Source: Elusimicrobiota bacterium | Lineage (GTDB): Bacteria > Elusimicrobiota > Elusimicrobia > Elusimicrobiales > Elusimicrobiaceae | Direction: 5' to 3' | DNA length: 15,517 nucleotides | Assembly: GCA_023398295.1 (NCBI GenBank) | Contig: JAEWSL010000067.1 | Coordinates: forward strand, 1-15,517 | In this document: positions 6,435 to 13,893 of the stretch, piece by piece | How positions within the stretch are numbered: position 1 is the first letter of the stretch | Layout of the letters: every line of letters begins with the position of its first letter | Translations under genes and position numbers: made by a program | The notes under the pieces: model-generated | Told to the model about the DNA's origin: nothing | Database searches by the model: none | What the model saw: the letters and a program-made list of their open reading frames with translations, nothing else

Positions 6435-7471
6435 AAATAAATTTAGGGGAAATAAAAAAACTGGGGGCGGCAAAATACCTTGAACTGTTAAAGAAAATAT
6501 ATAAGGACAGAAAGAAACTGGGTCTTATCATCTTCTGCGTCTTGGCGCTGCTGCTTATTATAGTGCAGTTTACGCCTTCTTCGGTAACTTTGCAGGGGGA
6601 GGTTGTCATAAGGCAAATTAACGTTGCGCCCAGGATTGCCGGCAGGGTTGAGGATATTTTTGTAAAAGAGGGGGACTTTGTAAAAAAAGGCACTGTTTTG
6701 GCCAAATTATATTCCCCCGATATTATGGCAAAAGCGGTGCAGGCCGAAGCGGCTTCCCGCGCGGCCGCCGCGCAAAAAGATAAGGCGAACAAAGGCTCGC
6801 GAAACGAGGAGATTACCGCCGCCTATAATTTGTGGCAAAAAGCTTTGGCGGCTAAAACCCTTGCGGAAAAAAGTTACCGCAGGGTAAAAGAACTTTATGA
6901 CGGGGGCGTAGTTTCCGCCCAAAAGCTGGATGAGGCCAACGCCCAGTACGAAGCCGCTTCCGGCGATATGAACGCCGCAAAAAGCCGCTACGATATGGCC
7001 TTGAGCGGCGCGCGCGACGAAGATAAAGAAGCTGCCGAAGCAATTTCCGAGCAGGCGCGCGGCGCCGTAAGCGAGATTGAAAGTTATGTAGACGAAACCA
7101 GCGTCAGCGCGCCCATTGACGGCGAAATTTCAACCGTAGTGGTGGAGCAGGGCGAACTTGCGGCCCCGGGGTTAAGCGTCGTTACAATGCTTGATTTAAG
7201 CGACGTTTGGCTTGCCTTTAATATACGCGAGGACCTGCTTAAAAACTTCAAGCTTGATAAAATCATTGAAGTTAAAATTCCCGCCGTGGATAATAAAAAA
7301 CATAAATTCAGAATAACCTATATTTCAAAACAGGGGGATTTTGCCGTCTGGAGCGCAACCAAAACCCACGGGGAATTTGATCTTAAAACATTTGAGGTCC
7401 GCGCGCGTCCCGTTGAAGCCATGCCAAACCTCCGTCAGGGTATGAGCGCGCTTACAAAAGCAAAAAGATGA
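6431..7471 (+). CDS. HlyD-family periplasmic adaptor with long helical hairpin (export operon 1)
   Basis: A 346-residue membrane-fusion protein bridging inner-membrane permeases and TolC. A cytoplasmic stub (1-29) leads to one transmembrane helix (about 30-47). The first lipoyl half (about 58-94) has the APRIAGRV and GDFVKKG motifs. A long alpha-helical hairpin spans about 96-221 and includes GSRNEEI and ELYDGGVVSAQKLDEA, typical of this family. The second lipoyl half follows (about 223-255, SAPIDGEIS), and then a beta-barrel domain with DFAVWSATKTHGEFDLKTF (303-321). The last motif is seen in YhiI-like adaptors that serve ABC-2 permease pairs. It overlaps tolC by 4 bases and ends 3 bases before the first permease. 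GGAG-type sequence 7-12 bases upstream supports the start. Confidence 0.9.
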   Translation: MKINLGEIKKLGAAKYLELLKKIYKDRKKLGLIIFCVLALLLIIVQFTPSSVTLQGEVVIRQINVAPRIAGRVEDIFVKEGDFVKKGTVLAKLYSPDIMAKAVQAEAASRAAAAQKDKANKGSRNEEITAAYNLWQKALAAKTLAEKSYRRVKELYDGGVVSAQKLDEANAQYEAASGDMNAAKSRYDMALSGARDEDKEAAEAISEQARGAVSEIESYVDETSVSAPIDGEISTVVVEQGELAAPGLSVVTMLDLSDVWLAFNIREDLLKNFKLDKIIEVKIPAVDNKKHKFRITYISKQGDFAVWSATKTHGEFDLKTFEVRARPVEAMPNLRQGMSALTKAKR

Positions 7472-7474
7472 TTT

Positions 7475-8665
7475 ATGAGCCAAAGCTATATCGGCAAAAC
7501 GGGCTATATCATCAGGCGGGAAGGCGATTTCCTTTTCCATCGTAAAAAATCGCGCGCTTTTTTTGCGCTTATTTATCCGCTGATAGCTTTTTTTATTTTG
7601 CTGGCCACTTTTTCAAGCCGCACGATAAATAAAGTGCCCCTTGCCGTAGTGGACAACAGCCGCGGTTCTTATTCTCGTGAATTTATCCGCAGCCTTAACG
7701 CAAGTCCTTATCTGGACGTCAAATACCAACCCCAAAGCCACCTTGAAGCCAAAAAACTTATGGAGCAGGGCAAAACCTACGCGGTAATAAATATTGACGG
7801 CGGCTACGATAAAGATATTCTGAACTTAAACGGCGGCTCTGTCGGGGCGTTTTATAATAATCAATATCTTCTTATGGGCGGCAACTTAAATAAGGCCGTT
7901 ACCAAAACAGTTGAGGATTTATCTAAAAAATACAGAGAACAAACTTTAGCTTCCCTCGGCGTGCCTTCTTATGCCTCCGATACCTTTATAGAGCCCGTTT
8001 CCGTAACGGAAAATATTTTGTATAACCCTCAGATGAACTACATTTATTTTTTGGTCTTGGGCCTAATTCCTTCCTTAATACAATTATTTGCCTCTTTAAG
8101 CGTCGTCTATTCCCTTTTATACGAACTAAAAACGGGCCGCGCAAAGGAAATCCGCGGTATCATAGCCCAACATCCCCTGCGCATAATAGGCGCAAAAGTG
8201 GCCGTCTACGCGGTAATCTATATGTGCGTGCTTATGGCAATGCTGCTGACGATGTTTTTATTTTTTGATTTGCCTTTGCGCGGCAATATTATTTACGTTA
8301 TCATAGGCGGGATAGCTTTCATTTTATTTAACTCCGCAACTGCGCTTGTAATAGCGGGCTGTACGGGTAATTTAAGACTGGGGCTAAGCGCGTGCTCCGC
8401 CTACGCTGCGCCGGCTTTTGCCTATTACGGCGTAACTTTCCCGCTGGAGGCTATGCCTTTTACGGCGCGCGCCTGGGCGGAGTTTTTGCCCGGCACTCAT
8501 TTTAACCGCATTTTGATAAACGAGCTTATGCGAACTGGGGCCGGGGCCTCAAGCATAGCCGATATTTTAATTATGCTTTTTGGGGCGGCGGCTTTGCTTT
8601 ACGCAGGCAGCAAGCTTTACGCCAGGCTTGCCCGCAATGAAAAATACTGGGGGCCCAAATTATGA
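7475..8665 (+). CDS. ABC-2 type permease, first of an ATPase-less pair
   Basis: A 396-residue inner-membrane protein with the ABC-2 exporter layout: N-terminal cytoplasmic stretch, TM1 (about 28-46), a large periplasmic domain (about 50-185) beginning with VPLAVVDNSRGSYSREF, and then about five more helices (190-215, 240-263, 271-294, 300-322, 361-378). It is YhhJ/YbhS-like in overall shape. The cytoplasmic segment after TM2, which in relatives carries an E-x-G-T-x-E-x-L motif contacting the ATPase, reads ELKTGRAKEIRGI (217-229) and is diverged. No ATPase gene is found in this operon. It starts 3 bases after hlyD without a clear ribosome site of its own, and overlaps the next permease by 4 bases, so the two are probably made together as a heterodimer. 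Confidence 0.87.
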   Translation: MSQSYIGKTGYIIRREGDFLFHRKKSRAFFALIYPLIAFFILLATFSSRTINKVPLAVVDNSRGSYSREFIRSLNASPYLDVKYQPQSHLEAKKLMEQGKTYAVINIDGGYDKDILNLNGGSVGAFYNNQYLLMGGNLNKAVTKTVEDLSKKYREQTLASLGVPSYASDTFIEPVSVTENILYNPQMNYIYFLVLGLIPSLIQLFASLSVVYSLLYELKTGRAKEIRGIIAQHPLRIIGAKVAVYAVIYMCVLMAMLLTMFLFFDLPLRGNIIYVIIGGIAFILFNSATALVIAGCTGNLRLGLSACSAYAAPAFAYYGVTFPLEAMPFTARAWAEFLPGTHFNRILINELMRTGAGASSIADILIMLFGAAALLYAGSKLYARLARNEKYWGPKL

Positions 8666-9795
8666 TAGGCAGCCTGCTTGTAAAAGAACTTAAAGCTTTA
8701 TTTACCGACGGCGGCATTTTACTGCTTGCCATAGGCGGGCCGCTGCTTTATTCCGTTTTATATCCATTTCCGTACCGCGAGGCGGTTGTGCGCGATATTC
8801 CCGTTGCGATAATTGATATGGATAAAACGCCAAGCAGCCTGCAGCTTGCCCGTATGATTGACGCTACCGAGGAAGTCCGCGCCGAGCGCGGCTACGCCTC
8901 GCTTCCCGCCGCGCTTGCGGCCTTAAGCGAGAGGGAAATTTACGGCCTTGTCTATATTGAAAAAGGTTTCCAAAAAGATATTTTAAGAAACAAACCGCAG
9001 AAAGTTAAGATTTATACCGACGGCAGCTATATAATTTATTACAAACAGGTAACAAGCGGTTTGCAGCGCGCCATAAAGACAATGTCTGCCGGCGCGGAGA
9101 TAAAAAAATTGCAGGCGCGCGGCGCGGGCAAAGCGGCTTACGTAATGCGCTCGCCGATAAAGCTGGTGGGCAAAAATCTGTATAATCCCTCGGGCAATTA
9201 TATGGAGTATGTGGTCCCGGCGGTTTTTGTTACGGTTATACACCAAATACTTTTGATGGCCATCGGCATGCGCGCGGGCACGCTTCGCGAGCGCAGAAAC
9301 ACCTACGCGCCGCATATAACGCCCATGCAAATTCTCTTAAGTAAAATAGGCGCGTTTATGACGTTTGGCATATTTTATTTCTTCTTCTTTTTTGTGCTTA
9401 TGTACAATATTTTCGGGTTTAGCGGCGGGGGGAGCGTTTTTCAATTGCTTTTGTTTTATATTCCTTTTATGCTCTCTGTCATACTGCTTGGCATTTGCCT
9501 GTCTTCTTTGTTTAAGGAGAGGGAAACTTCAATTATGTTTATCGTGGTAAGTTCGTTCCCTCTGTTTTTTATGGCGGGCTCCGTCTGGCCGCCGTACCAG
9601 ATGGCTTGGTTTATAAAGATAATAAGGCTCTGCGTGCCGCTTACCTACGGCATTAACGGCACTTTAAGACTCTTTGTCATGGGGGCGGATTTTGCAAATA
9701 TTATGCCGCTGTTTTTGGCCTGCTGCGGGCTTTGCGCCGTTTTTGGCTTTATGGCTTACCGCGTTATAAAAAAACGCTATCCGCTTAAAATTTAG
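8662..9795 (+). CDS. ABC-2 type permease, second of an ATPase-less pair
   Basis: A 377-residue inner-membrane protein of the same architecture as its upstream neighbour: TM1 (about 17-36), a periplasmic domain (about 38-180) opening with IPVAIIDMDKTPSS, and five to six further helices from about 182 to the end. The post-TM2 cytoplasmic segment (203-228) reads MRAGTLRERRNTYAPHIT and again departs from the E-x-G-T-x-E-x-L pattern. The gene begins by ATGA overlap with the first permease and is the last gene of export operon 1; a convergent glycosylase gene follows after 25 bases. The pair presumably forms the membrane pore beneath the HlyD-TolC conduit. The energy source is not evident from the sequence. 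Confidence 0.87.
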   Translation: MIGSLLVKELKALFTDGGILLLAIGGPLLYSVLYPFPYREAVVRDIPVAIIDMDKTPSSLQLARMIDATEEVRAERGYASLPAALAALSEREIYGLVYIEKGFQKDILRNKPQKVKIYTDGSYIIYYKQVTSGLQRAIKTMSAGAEIKKLQARGAGKAAYVMRSPIKLVGKNLYNPSGNYMEYVVPAVFVTVIHQILLMAIGMRAGTLRERRNTYAPHITPMQILLSKIGAFMTFGIFYFFFFFVLMYNIFGFSGGGSVFQLLLFYIPFMLSVILLGICLSSLFKERETSIMFIVVSSFPLFFMAGSVWPPYQMAWFIKIIRLCVPLTYGINGTLRLFVMGADFANIMPLFLACCGLCAVFGFMAYRVIKKRYPLKI

Positions 9796-9813
9796 AAGCG
9801 TGGGTTTTGCTTC
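9795..9813. terminator. Weak hairpin between convergent genes
   Basis: GAAGC (9795-9799) and GCTTC (9809-9813) form a 5-bp stem with a 9-base loop, followed on the plus strand by GGCGGTTTTAATTT. It sits exactly between the convergent permease and glycosylase stops, where a terminator is expected, but the stem is short and the T-run interrupted. Confidence 0.25.
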
Positions 9814-9820
9814 GGCGGTT

Positions 9821-10300
9821 TTAATTTCCGATAATTTTCCAGGTTTTAAGTTTTTCTTTGTAACTCAGCGCGGCGTTTGCAGGGCTTGTTGAGGGCAGCG
9901 CTATATATTCCACGCCGTCCAAACGTCCGAAGTACTTTATAAAAAACGCCTGTGCGTTTTTCCCGTTAAAAACAAGACGTTTTACTTTCGGGTACTTTTT
10001 CAGAAGGGTTGTAAAATCGTTTGGCTTTTCCTCTTTTATATCTTTGTCAAGGCTGCCCTTTCTTTCGCAGAAAGCAAGAGAGTCCCAAAGGCCGGTTTTA
10101 TTTTTAAGAAGAATATGGAGCCTGCTTTGATAGTCCGAGGGCGGCTCTTTGCCAGTAAATATTTCGCAGACTATGGGCCAAAATTTATTTTGCGGGTGCG
10201 CGTAATACTGCTGCGCGGCAAGAGAAGCGGCGCTTGGCATGGTGCCTATTATTATTTGTCTTGTGTTTTCGTCTATGAAAGGCTTAAAACTCTTCGGCAT
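9821..10300 (-). CDS. DNA-deoxyinosine/uracil glycosylase (UDG family 6-like)
   Basis: A 159-residue base-excision repair enzyme, expected to cut hypoxanthine (deaminated adenine) or uracil from DNA. Motif I is IIIGTMPSAAS (16-26), followed by YYAHPQNKFW (32-41). Motif II is LPSTSPAN (135-142). This combination is typical of proteins named DNA-deoxyinosine glycosylase. N38 and the Ser/Asn residues of motif II are the likely active-site and base-contacting positions. It is a single-gene minus-strand unit with a GAGGAG ribosome site 8 bases before the ATG and its own TGCTAGAAT extended -10. Its promoter region overlaps the tetR promoter back to back, so regulation by the neighbouring TetR is possible. 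A Mug/TDG-like enzyme is the alternative, but the short length and motif spacing fit family 6 better. Confidence 0.85.
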   Translation of the reverse strand: MPKSFKPFIDENTRQIIIGTMPSAASLAAQQYYAHPQNKFWPIVCEIFTGKEPPSDYQSRLHILLKNKTGLWDSLAFCERKGSLDKDIKEEKPNDFTTLLKKYPKVKRLVFNGKNAQAFFIKYFGRLDGVEYIALPSTSPANAALSYKEKLKTWKIIGN

Positions 10301-10320
10301 AACGGCTGCTCCTCAGATAA

Positions 10321-10329
10321 ATTCTAGCA
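10321..10329 (-). promoter_or_regulatory. Extended -10 promoter element of the glycosylase gene
   Basis: The minus strand reads TGCTAGAAT (10329 down to 10321), an extended -10, about 20 bases upstream of the ATG with a GAGGAG ribosome site between. The -35 position of this promoter would fall on the -35 hexamer of the divergent tetR promoter (10339-10344), so polymerases at the two promoters would compete. Confidence 0.5.
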
Positions 10330-10338
10330 TATAAGGGC

Positions 10339-10367
10339 TTGACAAAAAGTTTATACATCTGTATAAT
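10339..10367 (+). promoter_or_regulatory. Perfect-consensus sigma-70 promoter of export operon 2
   Basis: TTGACA (10339-10344) and TATAAT (10362-10367) are separated by exactly 17 bases, a textbook consensus promoter. Such strength implies the operon is normally shut off by a repressor; palindromes overlap the spacer, the -10 and the start region. A leader of about 23 bases with an AGAGAGG ribosome site precedes tetR. Confidence 0.9.
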
Positions 10368-10383
10368 TTATACAAGCGTATAA
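10351..10383. promoter_or_regulatory. Two tandem palindromic TetR operators
   Basis: Operator 1, TTATACATCTGTATAA (10351-10366), is a perfect 7-bp inverted repeat around a 2-base centre. Operator 2, TTATACAAGCGTATAA (10368-10383), has 6 perfect pairs around a 4-base centre. They repeat at 17 bp. Operator 1 overlaps the -10 hexamer and operator 2 covers the transcription start, so binding would block initiation. Binding by the adjacent TetR is inferred from position. Confidence 0.85.
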
Positions 10384-10396
10384 GAGAGGTGTTTTT

Positions 10397-11038
10397 ATGA
10401 CAAGAAAGCGCGGCGAAACTACTAAAGAGCATATAATATCAGTCGGCCTCGGGCTGGCAAAAGAGGGCGGGTTAAAAGGCTTTTCACTGCGGCGGCTTTG
10501 CAAAGAGGCTGGCGTAAATTTGGGCGTATTTCACTATTATTTTAAGACTAAAGATAATTTTAACGAGTATATGCTCAAAAAGCTTTACGGGGAGCTTATG
10601 GCCCCCCTTAACGCCGAGTGCGCGCGCGGCAAAGCCTCCCAAAATATAGAGGCAATTTTATCTGCCATACGCATTTTTGCGCATGCAAACAGGGTGGTTT
10701 TATCCTCTTTGCTGGGCGAAGCGCTTATGGGAAACAAAAAGATAATTAAGTTTTTGGCGCGCAACTGCACCGTGCATGTGAGGCTTTTATATAATTACGT
10801 TGAGCAGGCCAAAAAGCGGGGATATATAAAAATATCGGCGCCGACGCCGGTGATTTTGTTTAATCTTATTTTTCCGCTGGTTATACCTCAGATTGTAATA
10901 GGCGCTTCGGAGCGTCTTAAAATAAAAGAATTTACGGCTTTTCGCCGCTTCATTGACACCCCGCAAAATGACGAAGGCGTCTTTAAGATGACCAAAACTT
11001 TTATTAAGTTTTTACACGGAGGCAAAAATGAAAAGTAA
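10397..11038 (+). CDS. TetR-family transcriptional repressor of export operon 2
   Basis: A 213-residue regulator. The N-terminal helix-turn-helix (about 28-60) shows FSLRRLCKEAGVNLGVFHYYF followed by KTKDNFNEYML, the classic TetR pattern of A-G-V-x3-x-F/Y-Y-Y-F plus K-D. The remaining helical part (about 65-213) would bind an inducer and dimerise, and its ligand cannot be read from sequence. The start is supported by AGAGAGG 7 bases upstream. The gene leads an operon with tolC, hlyD, two ATPases and a permease, and overlaps tolC by 11 bases. The E. coli ybh exporter is likewise controlled by a TetR protein (CecR), though the similarity here seems to be only at family level. Two operators just upstream make autorepression likely. 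Confidence 0.92.
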   Translation: MTRKRGETTKEHIISVGLGLAKEGGLKGFSLRRLCKEAGVNLGVFHYYFKTKDNFNEYMLKKLYGELMAPLNAECARGKASQNIEAILSAIRIFAHANRVVLSSLLGEALMGNKKIIKFLARNCTVHVRLLYNYVEQAKKRGYIKISAPTPVILFNLIFPLVIPQIVIGASERLKIKEFTAFRRFIDTPQNDEGVFKMTKTFIKFLHGGKNEK

Positions 11039-12374
11039 AATTTTAACGTTGTTTTTACTTTGCGCCTGCGCGCTTTGCGCTGGGGCCCAGCAGAGCAAAC
11101 TTACCTTAAGCCGCTGCGAGGAGGCCGCCCTCTCAAACTCTCCAGAAATTAAGCGCGCCCAAAGCGCGGCGCAAAGCGCAATGCAGACTTATTTGAGTGC
11201 GCTTTGGCCGCTTCGCCCGTCGGTAAATTTAACGGGAACGGGCGGCTGGGTTTCCGAAGTCCCCAGTTTTACCATGGGCGGGCAAAAGCTGGAGTTTGGG
11301 GATAAATGGTCCTACAGCGTCGGCCCTTCTTTGGAATATACTTTATTTGATAAAGGCGCGCGCTCTTTATCGGCTTCGGCGCTTTTGGCCGCGGCCGACT
11401 CAAAGGAGAACGAACTCGCATTTGCCAAAAAAACCGTTCTTAGCGAAGTGCGCCTTGCCTATTTTGCCGTCCAGAGAGATTTGGAGAGGATTTTCTTTCT
11501 CACCAAACAACTAGAAGTTTCCCTCAAGCAGCACGGCGACGTGCTTAATTCTTGCAAAGCCGGCGCAAAGGCCGAGCTTGACGTTACCATGGCCCATAAG
11601 CAGGTCCTTAAAGCGCAGGCCGATATAAGCGCGGCGCGCGCTTCTTTGGGCGCCTCTCTTAGAAATTTATTTCAATTAACGGGCGATAATTTCGGTATAA
11701 ATCCTTCTTATCCCGCCGCCGCGCGTGCGCAGAACCCGCCTTCTCTTCCCGCGCCTTCGGCCCTTATAGAGGCCGATAAGCCCGAAGACACCCTTGCCAT
11801 TATGCAACAGTACGAAACTTATGTTTTTGACGAGCAAAGCCCGCGTCTTATTTCTCTTGATAAAATAAGCGATTATTATCTGAAAACTTCGGAAAGTTAT
11901 TCTTCGTCGCTTTGGCCCAAAATATCTTTGGGCGCGGGCGCTTATTTTGAGTATCCAAACGGGCCGGTGAGGGAGCATATTTTCCTCGGCCAGACATATG
12001 TCGGCCTTAAAATGCCCCTTTTTGAGAGCGGCAAAAGCAAGAAAAAAGCCGCCGCGCAGAAGTTTGAGGCCCAGGCCGCCTTGCATCAAAAGAAGCAGGT
12101 AAAAGACGAACTTGAAAACATTTTTTATACCAATAAAGACCGCGCGCTTTCTTTGTGCACGGACATTGCCCTTGCTCGCAGCCTTGTAGCCGACAGCGAA
12201 AAGGCTTCCGTCCTGACATATCGTTCTTACACGGCGGGCACGGTAACGTTTTTGGAAGTTGATAATGCCAATTTAACCCTGCTTAAAAACAGGATATCGC
12301 TTGCGGAAATAACTATTGAAAGATTAAGCAGGCTTGCCGTTATGGGCGGCCTTGGCAGGCAGGGCAGCTTGTAA
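11028..12374 (+). CDS. TolC-family outer-membrane efflux protein (export operon 2)
   Basis: A 448-residue outer-membrane channel protein. A signal peptide (MKSKILTLFLLCACALCAGAQ region, cleavage near residue 20) precedes two helical-hairpin halves. Beta-strand segments carry LEYTLFDKGARS near 105 and VGLKMPLFESGKSK near 327, matching the family's L-F-x-x-G/S-G-K/R landmark at the end of each strand pair. A longer, Pro/Ala-rich linker (about 225-250) joins the halves. A strong ribosome site (GGAGG, 5 bases before ATG) supports the start inside the tetR end. It is distantly related to the TolC protein of operon 1 rather than a recent duplicate. It should form the exit duct for the exporter encoded downstream. 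Confidence 0.9.
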   Translation: MKSKILTLFLLCACALCAGAQQSKLTLSRCEEAALSNSPEIKRAQSAAQSAMQTYLSALWPLRPSVNLTGTGGWVSEVPSFTMGGQKLEFGDKWSYSVGPSLEYTLFDKGARSLSASALLAAADSKENELAFAKKTVLSEVRLAYFAVQRDLERIFFLTKQLEVSLKQHGDVLNSCKAGAKAELDVTMAHKQVLKAQADISAARASLGASLRNLFQLTGDNFGINPSYPAAARAQNPPSLPAPSALIEADKPEDTLAIMQQYETYVFDEQSPRLISLDKISDYYLKTSESYSSSLWPKISLGAGAYFEYPNGPVREHIFLGQTYVGLKMPLFESGKSKKKAAAQKFEAQAALHQKKQVKDELENIFYTNKDRALSLCTDIALARSLVADSEKASVLTYRSYTAGTVTFLEVDNANLTLLKNRISLAEITIERLSRLAVMGGLGRQGSL

Positions 12375-12428
12375 ATTTAAGAAAATTACGACGAGATAAA
12401 AACAAATATAAAAAGAAAAGAGGTGTCT

Positions 12429-13163
12429 ATGAAAAAGAAAATTATTATAACCGCGCTGATTTTGGCCGCCGTCGCCGCAATTGCTTTTTTACCCGCTTTG
12501 CTTAAAGAAAAATTTGCTTACAGCGGCGTCTGCGAAGCCGTTGAGGTTAATATTTCCCCAAGGCTAAGCGAGGTATTAACAAAAATTAATATTGAAGAAG
12601 GCTCGTCCGTGAAACAGGGCGATTTGCTTGCTCAGCTTGACTGCGCCGAACCGGCTTTGGCTTTAGACATCGCCTCAAAAGAATATACGCGGGCGCAGCA
12701 ATTGCTTAAAGGCAGTTCGGGCTCAAAAGAAAATTACGACTTAAAAAAGAACGCTTTTGAGCGCGCAAAAGTCAGACGGGGCTGGTGCGATATTTACAGC
12801 CCCATAAACGGGCGCGCTCTCTATAAATATGTTGAAGAGGGGGAATTTGCGTCCGTCGGCAAAAAGCTCTTTACGCTTGCCGACTTAAGCGAAATTGACG
12901 TTTGGTTTTACGTTGAGCATAATTTGGTTCCCTCTTTAAGCGTAAATTGCAAAGCGGACGGTTATCTGCCCGAAACAAAGCAGCATTTTGAAGGCTATAT
13001 CGCCGAGATAAGCGGCGAAGCCGAGTTTACGCCAAAAAACGTCCAGACGCGCAAAGAAAGGACAAATTTGGTTTACGGCGTTAAGGTAAAATTCCAAAAC
13101 GACGCCGAACTTACCTTAAAACCCGGTATGACTTTGGAAACTGTCTTTAATTGCGGAGGCTGA
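12429..13163 (+). CDS. YbhG-like HlyD-family adaptor with a very short hairpin (export operon 2)
   Basis: A 244-residue periplasmic adaptor: an N-terminal membrane anchor or uncleaved signal (4-25), first lipoyl half (about 35-72, with EEGSSVKQGD), a hairpin of only about 47 residues (73-119), second lipoyl half (about 120-150, YSPINGRA) and a beta-barrel (about 155-244). The barrel contains AEFTPKNVQTRKERTNLVYG (198-217), which closely resembles the diagnostic segment of E. coli YbhG. Both the total length and hairpin are shorter than in YbhG (about 330 residues) and in the adaptor of operon 1. An in-frame GTG at 12423 overlaps the AGAGG ribosome site, so ATG 12429 is chosen. A 48-base AT-rich gap without terminator separates it from tolC. 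The ATPase gene starts 1 base after its stop. Confidence 0.88.
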   Translation: MKKKIIITALILAAVAAIAFLPALLKEKFAYSGVCEAVEVNISPRLSEVLTKINIEEGSSVKQGDLLAQLDCAEPALALDIASKEYTRAQQLLKGSSGSKENYDLKKNAFERAKVRRGWCDIYSPINGRALYKYVEEGEFASVGKKLFTLADLSEIDVWFYVEHNLVPSLSVNCKADGYLPETKQHFEGYIAEISGEAEFTPKNVQTRKERTNLVYGVKVKFQNDAELTLKPGMTLETVFNCGG

Positions 13164-13164
13164 T

Positions 13165-13893
13165 ATGCAAAACGCGGGCGCAACGGTTGAAAACGTAAGC
13201 AAAAGTTTTAATTCCGCGCAGGCTTTGCGCGGGGTGTCAACCGTTTTTGAGGGCGCGCGCGTCCACGGTCTAATAGGGCCAAACGGCGCAGGGAAAACTA
13301 CTCTTCTTCGTCTTATGACCGGGCTTTTGCGCCCGAGCGGCGGCCGCATAATTTATAATATTGACGGCGTTACAAAAACGCCTTTGGAAGCCAAGGGGCA
13401 GCTGGGATATTTCCCGCAGGAGCCAAGTTTATATCCCGATTTGACCTGTATGGAGCATATGCGCTTTTTTGGCGCTATGTACGCCCTTGAAGAGCGGGAG
13501 TTTGAGCAAAGATGCAAAGTTCTCTTTGAGGCCACAAATATGTCCGCTTTCAAGGGACGCGCGGCCGGCAAACTTTCGGGCGGAATGTATAAAAAACTGG
13601 GGCTTATGTGCGCGCTTCTAAACAGGCCGCGCGTTCTTATTCTAGACGAGCCCACCATAGGGGTGGACCCTTTAAGCCGCCGCGAACTTTGGGATTTAAT
13701 TTACCTCTTTCTTCAAAATTCCATGACGGTGATTTTAAGCACTTCTTATATGGAGGAGGCTTTACGCTGCTCCAAAGTGCACGTGCTTAACGCGGGGACT
13801 TTGCTTGCCGCGGGCGCGCCTCGGCAGCTTATGGAAGATTATAAATTAAAGCGTTTTGAAGATATATTTTTTGTAAAAGAGAAAGCTTTATGA
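13165..13893 (+). CDS. ABC transporter ATPase 1, equivalent to the N-terminal half of YbhF
   Basis: A 242-residue nucleotide-binding domain protein. Walker A is GPNGAGKTT (38-46), Q-loop Q85, signature LSGGM (137-141), Walker B plus catalytic Glu VLILDEP (157-163, D161/E162) and D-loop GVDP (166-169). The switch histidine is replaced by serine: LSTSYMEEA (191-199). The run GVDPLSRRELW and the STSYxxEA switch match what I recall of the N-terminal ATPase half of E. coli YbhF, so this looks like that half as a separate gene. A GGAGG site 5 bases upstream supports the start. It overlaps ATPase 2 by 4 bases, implying equal production and a heterodimer that powers the downstream permeases. The intact catalytic Glu means some activity cannot be excluded despite the missing histidine. 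Confidence 0.93.
   Translation: MQNAGATVENVSKSFNSAQALRGVSTVFEGARVHGLIGPNGAGKTTLLRLMTGLLRPSGGRIIYNIDGVTKTPLEAKGQLGYFPQEPSLYPDLTCMEHMRFFGAMYALEEREFEQRCKVLFEATNMSAFKGRAAGKLSGGMYKKLGLMCALLNRPRVLILDEPTIGVDPLSRRELWDLIYLFLQNSMTVILSTSYMEEALRCSKVHVLNAGTLLAAGAPRQLMEDYKLKRFEDIFFVKEKAL

Noticed and set aside
11028..11100. Lipoprotein signal in the operon-2 TolC (LCAC, ALCA)
   Set aside because: The residues before the cysteines do not fit a lipobox, while a standard signal-peptidase I site (AGAQ) follows directly.
12423..12428. GTG start for the operon-2 adaptor
   Set aside because: The GTG is part of the AGAGGTG ribosome site serving the ATG at 12429.
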